From JBJFCE01 sp964437825 (lineage in GTDB: Bacteria; Bacillota; Clostridia; Lachnospirales; Lachnospiraceae): DNA of 64,000 nt. The notes beneath the pieces were generated by a model that was given only the letters and a program-made list of their open reading frames with translations, was not told the DNA's origin and did not search any database. Each line of letters opens with the position of its first letter. Positions within the stretch are counted from its first letter, which is position 1. A program made the translations under genes and the position numbers. Positions 37,462 to 45,237 of this stretch are shown here, piece after piece. The DNA lies in contig CAYTIH010000006.1 in NCBI GenBank assembly GCA_964437825.1, positions 1-64,000 on the forward strand. The letters run 5' to 3'.

Positions 37462-38877
37462 TTATTTCATACTTTTTAATTGCCTTCTATACATTCTTTT
37501 CTTTAATTCTTTAAAATTAAAAGGAATCAGCGGATACAAATACGGTTTGCCCGAAAATGTCTTATTGGTTACCAGCGCAATCAACGCTAAAGCCACGCCT
37601 GCAAGATAGCCCGGCAGTCCGAAAGCAGCAGTCAAAATCAGCATAATAATCCGAAGGAACTTCAGTGCATAATCCAGTTCATAATTGGAATGTGTGTAAT
37701 TGGCAACGGCAACAAATGCCATATACAAAATAACCTCCGCATTAAACCAGCCTGAATTGACCGAAAATTCACCAAGTACAAGACCTGCCATCACGCTGAG
37801 CGGCGTACTTAGCATGGAAGGCGTGTGCACAGCCGCAAGCCGAAGGCCGTCTATGGACAATTCCAATATCAAAAACTGCCAGATTAACGGAATATTGACG
37901 GTGTCCGTGACCTCAATAAATGCAAACGCCTCGGGAATCCACTGCGGATGATTTGCAAGCAGCAGAAAGGTCGGCGTCAGGAAAAATGTCACCATGGCAA
38001 TGATCCATCTGGAAAATCTCAGATACGTACCGGTAATGGGCGGAAAATAATAATCGTCCGCATCTTCCAGAATATCGAAAATACTGGACGGAAAGATAAT
38101 GGCCGAAGGAGAATTATCAACCAGAATGATAATATTTCCTTCCAGAATCTGGGCGGATGCCACATCCGGCCGTTCCGTAAACCGAAACTTCGGAAACGGA
38201 TTATACCAATGATGATGAAACAGGCATTCTGCCAGGCTTTCCTGATTCATGGTCAGGGCATCCACCTTGATTTCATTGATTCTTGTTTTGATTTTTCTGA
38301 GGAAATCCCTGTCCACTCTCGAATTCATATAGCAAAGCACAATATCTGTTTTGGAGGTTTCTCCCGCATTACACATTTCCATGCACAAATCGGTGCTTCG
38401 GATTCTTCTTCGGATCAGCGCCGTATTAAATACGATTGTTTCCACAAAGCCGTCCTTAGAGCCCCTCAGCGCCTTATCCTTTTCGGGCTCGGAAACGTCC
38501 CTTGCCGGATAAGTTCTCGAGTCCAGCATGATAGCGCTGTCATAACCGTCAATCACCATGGCCAGAATGCCGCTAAGTACCATTGTCTCAATATTTTCCA
38601 ACTTCTGTTCCAGATCCACTTCGACATAGGGCACCTTGCTTTTGAGCATTCCCCACGGCTCCGGCGGCATCTCCTCCGCTTTCATATCCATAAAATATTG
38701 AAGCAGCTTCTGCATCAGCTCATCCTTGCAAAAGCCGTCAATAAAAAAAATTGCCGCATCCCTTCCTCCGACCTGAATGGTACGATAGATCACATCAAAG
38801 CTGACATCCACTCCCAGTTCCTTCTTCAGCGTCCTGATATTTTCATTTACATCCTTACTAATCACCGTCTGTTTCAT
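37462..38877 (-). CDS. spoVAF: spore germination protein, GerA family, SpoVAF-like
   Basis: This 471-residue protein has the GerA-family form: a soluble N-terminal half (with VPYVEVDL and RGSKDGFVETIVFNTALIRRRIRS) and about five transmembrane segments after residue 280. The conserved QILEGNIIILVDNSPSAI and FPPITGTYLRFSRW fit SpoVAF, an accessory of the SpoVA dipicolinate channel and germination complexes. No spoVA genes adjoin it. The ATG at 38877 follows AAAGGAAG and seven T; that site lies within a hairpin (38885-38926). Confidence 0.88.
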   Translation of the reverse strand: MKQTVISKDVNENIRTLKKELGVDVSFDVIYRTIQVGGRDAAIFFIDGFCKDELMQKLLQYFMDMKAEEMPPEPWGMLKSKVPYVEVDLEQKLENIETMVLSGILAMVIDGYDSAIMLDSRTYPARDVSEPEKDKALRGSKDGFVETIVFNTALIRRRIRSTDLCMEMCNAGETSKTDIVLCYMNSRVDRDFLRKIKTRINEIKVDALTMNQESLAECLFHHHWYNPFPKFRFTERPDVASAQILEGNIIILVDNSPSAIIFPSSIFDILEDADDYYFPPITGTYLRFSRWIIAMVTFFLTPTFLLLANHPQWIPEAFAFIEVTDTVNIPLIWQFLILELSIDGLRLAAVHTPSMLSTPLSVMAGLVLGEFSVNSGWFNAEVILYMAFVAVANYTHSNYELDYALKFLRIIMLILTAAFGLPGYLAGVALALIALVTNKTFSGKPYLYPLIPFNFKELKKRMYRRQLKSMK

Positions 38878-38926
38878 AAAAAAACTTCCTTTCTGCATTC
38901 TTTATAAAGAATTGCCAGAAAGGAAG
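38878..38926 (-). terminator. terminator-like hairpin containing the spoVAF Shine-Dalgarno site
   Basis: On the minus strand CTTCCTTTCTG (38916-38926) pairs with CAGAAAGGAAG (38885-38895), with an inner palindrome ATTCTTTATAAAGAAT. A run of seven T follows and abuts the spoVAF ATG. The 3' arm is the spoVAF Shine-Dalgarno site. It may terminate the nrdD-nrdG-dut transcript and also hide the spoVAF site. Confidence 0.8.
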
Positions 38927-38949
38927 CTTTTATTCAGTCCTTTATCTCT

Positions 38950-39384
38950 TTAATTCTTTCCGGTGCTGCCAAAGCCGCCCCTGTCCGTTCCCCCGAGCGT
39001 TTCCGTCTCCTCGAAAACAATCTTAGGCTGATTTTTCATAATACGGAACTGACAAATTCTGTCGTTCACATGAATTTCCGTATCGCGCAGAGCATACACC
39101 GGCATTTTCCATTCATCATGATCCCCGCAATAGCTTCCGTCGATAACGCCCTGATGATTGGTCTGAATGATTCCGAAGTTCTTGAATGTGGAGCTTCTCG
39201 GTACAATATGCGCTTCATACCCTTCCGGAAGCTTCATGGCAACGCCAAGAGGAATCAGCTTAAATTCTCCCTGCTTTAAAACCACATCCTCTGCAGCGCG
39301 CAGATCAATCCAGTCGGATTTACCGTCGATATAACTAAGCTTTTCTATTTTGTCGGTAAAATATTTGATTCGAATGGTTTCCAT
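38950..39384 (-). CDS. dut: dUTP diphosphatase
   Basis: This 144-residue trimeric dUTPase keeps uracil out of DNA. Motifs are LRAAED (I), [10 protein letters not shown] (II), GVIDGSYCG (III), RICQFRIMK (IV) and [12 protein letters not shown] (V, the flexible tail). The ATG at 39384 follows AGGAAAGGAAT; the longer frame into nrdG is rejected. It lies downstream of nrdD-nrdG, a sensible nucleotide-metabolism group. Confidence 0.94.
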   Translation of the reverse strand: METIRIKYFTDKIEKLSYIDGKSDWIDLRAAEDVVLKQGEFKLIPLGVAMKLPEGYEAHIVPRSSTFKNFGIIQTNHQGVIDGSYCGDHDEWKMPVYALRDTEIHVNDRICQFRIMKNQPKIVFEETETLGGTDRGGFGSTGKN

Positions 39385-39433
39385 ACTGATTCCTTTCCTC
39401 TCATAATCTTTTCGGTAATTGTAAAATTTATCT

Positions 39434-39943
39434 CTAAGCATAATCCTGACAATGAAGTATCGGTATCTGCGGCGTACCGGAATGCAGTGTCTTTTGCACA
39501 TCAATCACTCTCTGATTGCTGCTTCCCTTCCATAAAAGCTTCGCATCCTTGAGATCCGCTTGAAATTCACCGTCCACAAGGACATCCACATACTGCATGA
39601 CAGGATCATTGTAAAGCGTCTCCCAATCAGCCCCCGTATACAGCCAGATCGTTTTTTCAGGATACTTCTCTCTGATTTCCTGTATCAAATCCTTGATATC
39701 CGCTCGATTAGCAGAATGCATGGGATCGCCGCCGGACAGCGTAATTCCCGATATATAGGGCTTATCCAACTGCTCAAAGATCTCTTTTTTCGCCTCCTTG
39801 TCAAATGCAAGCCCCCCGTTTGGATCCCATGTAATCGGATTATGGCATCCACTACAGCAATGCTCGCAGCCGGACACCCATAATACAACCCTGAGTCCGT
39901 CGCCGTTTAGCATATCGTCTTTTGTTATGTTATGATATCTCAT
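39434..39943 (-). CDS. nrdG: anaerobic ribonucleotide reductase activating enzyme
   Basis: This 169-residue radical SAM enzyme puts the glycyl radical on NrdD. The Fe-S motif [11 protein letters not shown] gives the family CxxxCxxC spacing. LSGGDP and WLYTG follow. The family N terminus [16 protein letters not shown] supports the ATG at 39943. A TTG at 39982, close behind AGGAAGG and just after nrdD, could give 13 more residues. It is coupled in position to nrdD. Confidence 0.93.
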   Translation of the reverse strand: MRYHNITKDDMLNGDGLRVVLWVSGCEHCCSGCHNPITWDPNGGLAFDKEAKKEIFEQLDKPYISGITLSGGDPMHSANRADIKDLIQEIREKYPEKTIWLYTGADWETLYNDPVMQYVDVLVDGEFQADLKDAKLLWKGSSNQRVIDVQKTLHSGTPQIPILHCQDYA

Positions 39944-39990
39944 AGACCCGCTTTCCCGCATGGCCGCTTTATACGCAGCCAAAATCCTTC

Positions 39991-42222
39991 CTACATGGAT
40001 TTTCTCTCATGAATTTCCGACATTTTATGATCACTTAGCCTGCTGTCCCCATGCACTCTGGAATACGCCAGATAGCCGTTCATACGGTCAATTTTGGTCA
40101 GATTCCTGCTGCCGCATACCGGGCATACGTCCATTTCCAATTCCTCATGCCCACAGTCATCACAATAAGCAAGGGATAAATTAACTCCTTCATAAAAGCC
40201 CATATCCATAGCCCTGCGGATCAGTGTCTTGATTGCCTCAATATTATAATCAATCGGATATTTCACATACTGGATCTTGCCGCCGTTACTAAGCTCCCAG
40301 AAACGATACTCCAGATCCTGTTTTTCAATCGGTGTAATATCCTCCGTAACATGACAATGGAAGCTGTTGCTCACATAATCCCTGTCGGAAACGCCCTCGA
40401 CAATACCGTATTTGGAACGGAACTGCTTAACCTGAAGTCCGCAGAGATTCTCGGCAGGCGTACCGTAAATCGCATACAGATTGCCGTCTTCTTCCTTGAA
40501 TTCATTAATCCTGCGGTTAATATGCTCCAATACCTCAAGCGCAAACTGACCATCCTCTACCAGAGACTTTCCGTTATAAAGCTCCTGCAGTTCATTAAAA
40601 GCCGTTATGCCAAAGCTTGCGGTTGCGGTCTTTAAAATCGGTTTGATCTTATCATGCAGGCCCAAATGTCCGCCAAGAAAGCCGCCTTCACAGTAAGCAA
40701 GCGGATTCGTCGATGCCCGCATTTCTCCCAGATACGCATAGGTTCTGATGTGAAGCTGCCTGATCAAATTCAAATAATAATCCAATACCTCATAGAAATC
40801 CCTGCTTTCCTGTCTGGCTTTTGCCAGAATCATCGGAAGATGCAGCGAAACTGCGCCTATATTAAATCTTCCTACAAATACAGGTGTATCCTGATCGTCC
40901 GCAGGATGCATACCCCCTCTTTCGTACCACGGGGACAGAAAAGCACGACAGCCCATGGGTGAAATTACTTTCCCGTACTGCTTATACATACTGGCAATGT
41001 ATCCCTTTCCGGTCAGACTCAGCCAATCCGGATACATGGTCTTAGCCGAACACTTTACACCCGCGTCAAACACATCTTCAAGGGGCTTGCCCGGGCCATG
41101 CAGGTTTTCGTCATATAAAAAGACAAGCTTCGGGAACAGGACCGGCTTCTTGCATTCTTTCCTTCCCTGTCCGCCTTTTCTGACATTCAGCATGGTAATG
41201 GTCGCCATTTTCTCAAACGGCTTTGTGCCGATCCCCGCAGTCATGGTAATGAACGGATAATCCCCCCTGCTGCTTGCAACCGTATTGAATTTATACTCCC
41301 ATCCCTGAAATCCCTGCTCGAAATCACGCTGCACATCCTTTAATGCTTCCTGCTTTGCGCGCTCCTCCCCGATGCCCAAATTCTGATATTTATCAATATA
41401 TTTGTTATAGGACTTCTGTGCATACGGTTCTAAAATCTTGTCCACTTCCGGCACGGTAAAGCCGCCATACTGCTGACTGGCAGCGCTCAGTACGATATCT
41501 CCGATCACATCAAACGCAACATCCAGCGTCTTCGGCTCATTATACCAGATATTCCCCATTTCAAAGCCGCCTTTTAATACATGCTCGACATCAAACAGAC
41601 AGCAATTCATGGTATCCCTTCTTGCACTCATATCATGAACATAAATATAACCGTCCCTGCACGCCTGTATTTCCTCGGTGGTCATAAAAAATTTCTGATA
41701 CAGTTCTTTATTAAACTGATTAAAAATCAGGCTTCGCTTGGTGGATACCAATGCGGAATCCGTATTGGCATTTTCCTTATCTCCCACATACATAATGGAC
41801 TGACTCTTTTTATAGACATCATCCATCATTCGTACAAAATCCTGTTTATAATTTCGGTAATCACGGTAGCTTTTGGCCACAATGGGCTTTACTTCTTCCA
41901 GTGCGCTCTCCACAATATTATGCATGATCGGAATCGGAATCTCAGGCGTATCCAACTCATCCACCTTATCAACCACATAACGACAAATCTGTTTCTTTTC
42001 CTCAACGGAAAACTTGGTTAATGCACGATAAGCGGATTTGCCTACAGCATTAATAACTTTTTGCACATGAAATTCCTCGGTACTGCCGTCCTTCTTAATC
42101 ACACGTACCGGCTTCTTCGTCTGAAACAATGCCTCGTAGTCAAGTTCCTCTTCAACATGATTTTCTATCACATCACTTAAATTGCCCATAAATTCTTTGC
42201 TCCTCTCGGACATAACAATCAT
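39991..42222 (-). CDS. nrdD: anaerobic ribonucleoside-triphosphate reductase
   Basis: This class III reductase of up to 743 residues makes dNTPs without oxygen. It has an N-terminal ATP cone (VRVIKKDGSTEEFHVQKV), the reductase barrel, a zinc site CDDCGHEELEMDVCPVCG and the glycyl-radical region DRMNGYLA near the C terminus. The start is ambiguous: ATG 42222 follows AGGATC, while ATG 42189 (MGNLSD) follows GAGAGGAG. A near-consensus promoter and an NrdR-like box lie upstream. It heads nrdD-nrdG-dut. Confidence 0.95.
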   Translation of the reverse strand: MIVMSERSKEFMGNLSDVIENHVEEELDYEALFQTKKPVRVIKKDGSTEEFHVQKVINAVGKSAYRALTKFSVEEKKQICRYVVDKVDELDTPEIPIPIMHNIVESALEEVKPIVAKSYRDYRNYKQDFVRMMDDVYKKSQSIMYVGDKENANTDSALVSTKRSLIFNQFNKELYQKFFMTTEEIQACRDGYIYVHDMSARRDTMNCCLFDVEHVLKGGFEMGNIWYNEPKTLDVAFDVIGDIVLSAASQQYGGFTVPEVDKILEPYAQKSYNKYIDKYQNLGIGEERAKQEALKDVQRDFEQGFQGWEYKFNTVASSRGDYPFITMTAGIGTKPFEKMATITMLNVRKGGQGRKECKKPVLFPKLVFLYDENLHGPGKPLEDVFDAGVKCSAKTMYPDWLSLTGKGYIASMYKQYGKVISPMGCRAFLSPWYERGGMHPADDQDTPVFVGRFNIGAVSLHLPMILAKARQESRDFYEVLDYYLNLIRQLHIRTYAYLGEMRASTNPLAYCEGGFLGGHLGLHDKIKPILKTATASFGITAFNELQELYNGKSLVEDGQFALEVLEHINRRINEFKEEDGNLYAIYGTPAENLCGLQVKQFRSKYGIVEGVSDRDYVSNSFHCHVTEDITPIEKQDLEYRFWELSNGGKIQYVKYPIDYNIEAIKTLIRRAMDMGFYEGVNLSLAYCDDCGHEELEMDVCPVCGSRNLTKIDRMNGYLAYSRVHGDSRLSDHKMSEIHERKSM

Positions 42223-42306
42223 GGATTGATCCTATCTGTATCCCGGAAAAGTTCCTGAATCCTTACAGGGACTAGTACTTTATTTCGTGCCCAGTTAACA
42301 TAAAAT

Positions 42307-42322
42307 CACCATATCTTGTGTC
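42307..42322 (-). promoter_or_regulatory. possible NrdR box upstream of nrdD
   Basis: ACACAAGATATGGTGA on the minus strand matches about 13 of 16 positions of the NrdR-box pattern ACACTATATATAGTGT. It lies just downstream of the -10. A second, weaker half is not convincing. Confidence 0.4.
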
Positions 42323-42332
42323 GTTATCATCT

Positions 42333-42361
42333 AGTATAAAGAAACCCCATATTCATGTCAA
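42333..42361 (-). promoter_or_regulatory. promoter of nrdD-nrdG-dut
   Basis: The minus strand has TTGACA (42356-42361), a 17-bp spacer and TATACT (42333-42338). This is close to the sigma-A consensus and about 110 bp upstream of nrdD. Confidence 0.8.
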
Positions 42362-42384
42362 CCACTATGCCATGTAAAAAACTA

Positions 42385-42423
42385 ACAAAAAAAGAGGCAG
42401 GATTTTTTACAGCTCCTGCCTCA
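42385..42423 (-). terminator. intrinsic terminator after the aminotransferase gene
   Basis: On the minus strand GAGGCAGGA, an 11-nt loop and TCCTGCCTC form a 9-bp stem followed by seven T. Confidence 0.9.
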
Positions 42424-42460
42424 GAAAGGTACTTGACAAACGAAAATTGTCTTATATGGT

Positions 42461-43633
42461 TTATTTCAGGATACCGCTTCGATCGATTACCCCGATTAAC
42501 TCCTGTATTTTTTCTACCGGCAGCACCAGCGCAAAACGTACATGGCCTTTTCCAAGGCTGCCAAAGCTGCTTCCCGGCGTGCATAATACGCCGGCTCTTT
42601 CCATCAGTTCCATGACAAAGCCGGTATCGTCGTCCCCGAATTTTTCCGGAATCCGTCCCCACGCAAACATCGTTCCCTCACTGTCCGGAATATTCCAGCC
42701 GATCCTGCGAAGGCCTCCGCAAAGGGCATCCCTTCGTTTTTTGTACTCGCCGCACTGACGGATAATCGTATCATCCGGTCCGTTCAATGCGGCAATTGCG
42801 CCGTATTGTACCGGAAGAAAGGTACCGTAATCAATCTGGCTGCGTAATTTTTTGAAATTTTGCACAATTTCCTGATTTCCTACAAGGAAGCTGACTCTTG
42901 CTCCGGTATAATTATAGGATTTTGAAAGGGAATAAAACTCTACGGCCGTCTCCTTTGCTCCTTCATAGGACAAAATAGATCGTCCTACTGCGGCATCATA
43001 TACAATATCGGAATAGGCGTTATCATGAATGATAATAATATGATGCTTCTTTGCCCATACAATCACTTCTTCATAAAAGCTTGCAGGAGCACATTTGCAA
43101 ACCGGATTTAACGGATATGACACAATCATAAACTTGGTCTTTTCCAGTATTTCCTCCGGAATTTTATCAAGTTCGGGCAGATATCCCTGATCCTCAATCA
43201 GATCATAGGTCACTATTTCGGCCCCTGAAAGGGCGGGGCCTATAGAAAAAATCGGATATCCCGGATTCGGAGCCAAAACCACGTCCCCCGGATCGCAAAG
43301 AGACAGCGCAATATGCGCAATTCCCTCCTGAGAACCATAGACTGACATGATTTCTTCCTGCTTCAAGCTCACTCCATACCGCTTACGAAATCTATTCTGC
43401 AGGGCAGTGATCAGCTCCGGCAGATCTCTGAGTGCATACTTATAATTTTCAGGATCCTTTGCCGCTTGTGATACTGCCTCCCTGATATGTAACGGCACCT
43501 CAAAATCCGGCGTTCCGACTGACAGATTATATACGCTGCGCCCTTGCCGAATCAACTCCAGACGTTTTTCGTTTAAAACCTGAAATATTCCTTCTTCAAA
43601 TTGTTCCATGCGCTTTGCATATGAAAATTCCAT
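42461..43633 (-). CDS. class I/II PLP aminotransferase, LL-DAP aminotransferase-like
   Basis: This 390-residue cytoplasmic enzyme has a fold type I layout: NLSVGTPDFEVP near the N terminus, APNPGYPIF, YPLNPVCKCA, and the PLP lysine in FYSLSKSYNYTGAR. It resembles the DapL/LL-diaminopimelate aminotransferase branch more than AspC or MalY. Substrate cannot be settled from sequence. NPVCK replaces the usual NPTG(N/A). The ATG at 43633 follows AGGAACG. A block of 15-bp repeats lies directly upstream. Confidence 0.85.
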   Translation of the reverse strand: MEFSYAKRMEQFEEGIFQVLNEKRLELIRQGRSVYNLSVGTPDFEVPLHIREAVSQAAKDPENYKYALRDLPELITALQNRFRKRYGVSLKQEEIMSVYGSQEGIAHIALSLCDPGDVVLAPNPGYPIFSIGPALSGAEIVTYDLIEDQGYLPELDKIPEEILEKTKFMIVSYPLNPVCKCAPASFYEEVIVWAKKHHIIIIHDNAYSDIVYDAAVGRSILSYEGAKETAVEFYSLSKSYNYTGARVSFLVGNQEIVQNFKKLRSQIDYGTFLPVQYGAIAALNGPDDTIIRQCGEYKKRRDALCGGLRRIGWNIPDSEGTMFAWGRIPEKFGDDDTGFVMELMERAGVLCTPGSSFGSLGKGHVRFALVLPVEKIQELIGVIDRSGILK

Positions 43634-43689
43634 GTCTTCGTTCCTGCCTTTCCTCATACCTATATCATACGATTTCACGATGTTTCTTT

Positions 43690-43945
43690 TTTGGAATCTC
43701 TCTTTTTACGAATCTTTCTTTTACGAATCTTTCTTTTACGAATCTTTCTTTTACGAATCTTTCTTTTACGAATCNNNNNNNNNNNNNNNNNNNNNNNNNN
43801 NNNNNNNNNNNNNNNNNNNNNNNNNNNNNNNNNNNNNNNNNNNNNNNNNNNNNNNNNNNNNNNNNNNNNNNNNNTCGTTCTTTTATGAATCGTTCTTTTA
43901 TGAATCGTTCTTTTATGAATCGTTCTTTTATGAATCGTTCTTTTT
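43690..43945. repeat. 15-bp tandem repeat in two sequence versions, around a 100-N gap
   Basis: This 318-bp intergenic stretch (43634-43951) holds no gene I can support. Left of the gap about five copies of TTTACGAATCTTTCT run head to tail. Right of it about five copies of TTTATGAATCGTTCT do so. The two versions differ at two positions. On the minus strand they precede the aminotransferase gene, so copy number may change its promoter region. Confidence 0.92.
43775..43874. other. assembly gap (100 N)
   Basis: A gap of conventional size lies at the junction of the two versions of the 15-bp repeat. Confidence 0.99.
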
Positions 43946-43951
43946 CATGCT

Positions 43952-44944
43952 CTAATCTTTATAGAAGCTTAGAATTTGATTCAGATACTCCCGATACTGA
44001 TTTCTTACCGAAACAGGACTTACGATCCTAACGCCTGTTCCCAGTCCGGCAAGCCAGCCAAAAAACTGATTGCTGATCATCACATTCACATGGATGGTAA
44101 AGGTTCCGTTTTCCTTTTTATGTAACTGAATGTTCCTGCCAAACCGGTCAAAAACAACACCGCTGTAGTCATCTGCAAATTCTAAAAGCACCGTTTCTTC
44201 CGGTCCCGCAAACATATGAAAGGTCTTTTGGCAATAGGCGGCCAGATCAAACGCTTTGAATTCCTCTGCGCCCTGACGGTCTTCCTTTTCCGTTTTGATG
44301 GCATGCATCCTGTCCACACGGTAATGTCTGATTCCGCCAGCCTCATGATCGTATCCGATCAGATAATAACAATCATCATTCCAGGTCAGCGCCCATGGAC
44401 TGATTCTGTAACGCCTTCCGTCCCGCTTAAACTTTTCCTGTTTATCCACGGTTATGACCACATACTGAAAAGAAATCATTTTCCGCATGCCGATGGCTCT
44501 ATGGATCTCATCAACCAGATAATAAATACTTTCATTATCCGTTTTCACACGATTCGCTACGAAAACCTGCCGCTGCAGCTGCACTGCCTCGGGTTCTCCG
44601 GCAAGGGATTCCAACTTTTTGATAAATTCCCTGGACTTCTTGGTCGTAATGAATTTTGAGGACTGCACCAGATCCACTAAAAGCTTAAGCTCCGGCAGCT
44701 CGAATGTTCTGGAGGCAAGATAATATCCGCCATCCTGCCTGGATTTCACATATTCAATATCATATCCGAACTGTACCAGGGAATCGATATCGGCATAAAC
44801 GGTTTTTCGTTCCACGCTGATCCCCTGCGCGGCCAGATACTCGATCAGTTCCTTTGTGGATGCCGGGTGCGCCTCATCTGTTTTTTTCTCCAAATATTGC
44901 AACAGATACAATATCTTCAGCTTTTGCTTTGCCGATTTTGCCAT
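43952..44944 (-). CDS. WYL-domain transcriptional regulator
   Basis: This 330-residue protein has an N-terminal winged helix-turn-helix of the HTH_11 kind (KLKILYLLQYLEKKTDEAHPASTKELIEYL, SVERKTVYADIDSLVQFGYD), then a WYL domain (about residues 145-230, with RRYRISPWALTWNDDCYYLIGYD) and a C-terminal WCX region. WYL domains often sense nucleotides or nucleic acids. Four 11-bp repeats stand between its Shine-Dalgarno site (GAGGGGGG) and the preceding terminator, a good place for autoregulation. Confidence 0.9.
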   Translation of the reverse strand: MAKSAKQKLKILYLLQYLEKKTDEAHPASTKELIEYLAAQGISVERKTVYADIDSLVQFGYDIEYVKSRQDGGYYLASRTFELPELKLLVDLVQSSKFITTKKSREFIKKLESLAGEPEAVQLQRQVFVANRVKTDNESIYYLVDEIHRAIGMRKMISFQYVVITVDKQEKFKRDGRRYRISPWALTWNDDCYYLIGYDHEAGGIRHYRVDRMHAIKTEKEDRQGAEEFKAFDLAAYCQKTFHMFAGPEETVLLEFADDYSGVVFDRFGRNIQLHKKENGTFTIHVNVMISNQFFGWLAGLGTGVRIVSPVSVRNQYREYLNQILSFYKD

Positions 44945-44958
44945 AGGATCCCCCCTCT

Positions 44959-45002
44959 ACATGTAAGCTACATGTAACCCACATGTAAGCTACATATAAA
45001 AA
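44959..45002 (-). promoter_or_regulatory. four 11-bp iterons, probable operator of the WYL regulator
   Basis: ACATGTAAGCT, ACATGTAACCC, ACATGTAAGCT and ACATATAAAAA follow in exact 11-bp register, about one DNA helical turn. The core ACATGT is a palindrome. They lie 15-58 bp upstream of the regulator's ATG. Cooperative binding on one face of the helix is inferred. Confidence 0.6.
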
Positions 45003-45024
45003 GCATCCCGGCCGGGATGCTTTT
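44998..45024. terminator. terminator between the small membrane protein and the WYL regulator
   Basis: AAAAGCATCCCGG is followed directly by its complement CCGGGATGCTTTT, with T runs on both strands. On the minus strand it ends the run that includes the MutS-like gene. Confidence 0.88.
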
Positions 45025-45042
45025 ACTCGCACATCACTAAAA

Positions 45043-45207
45043 TCACTCCTGATCAGAAACCGGAACTGCTTTCTGATCCTCCTTTGTATTTTTGCTCTTA
45101 CGCCATTTAATACCGATAAAGATACCGGCGCCTGCAACAGCTGCGTATACAATAAATACCAGTACATAACTGAAAAACATTCTGAAAAACTCTATCAGAT
45201 TACTCAT
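45043..45207 (-). CDS. small single-pass membrane protein, 54 residues
   Basis: This short gene encodes MSNLIEFFRMFFSYVL followed by a hydrophobic stretch (VFIVYAAVAGAGIFIGI) and a charged tail with KWRKSKNTKEDQ. It has AAGAAGGGA upstream and ends 18 bp before a strong terminator. It lies 30 bp downstream of the membrane-anchored MutS-like gene. Similar tiny membrane proteins are frequent in Lachnospiraceae, but I know no function. Confidence 0.75.
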   Translation of the reverse strand: MSNLIEFFRMFFSYVLVFIVYAAVAGAGIFIGIKWRKSKNTKEDQKAVPVSDQE

Positions 45208-45237
45208 ATCATCAATCCCTTCTTTCCTAAAATCATA

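Noticed and set aside
43608..43955. A plus-strand protein with SFFYE repeats
   Set aside because: It runs antisense to the aminotransferase start, lacks a ribosome site, and its frame depends on the gap length.
44874..45167. A 97-residue minus-strand reading frame over the WYL upstream region
   Set aside because: It crosses the terminator and the iterons and overlaps both the 54-residue membrane gene and the WYL gene in another frame.
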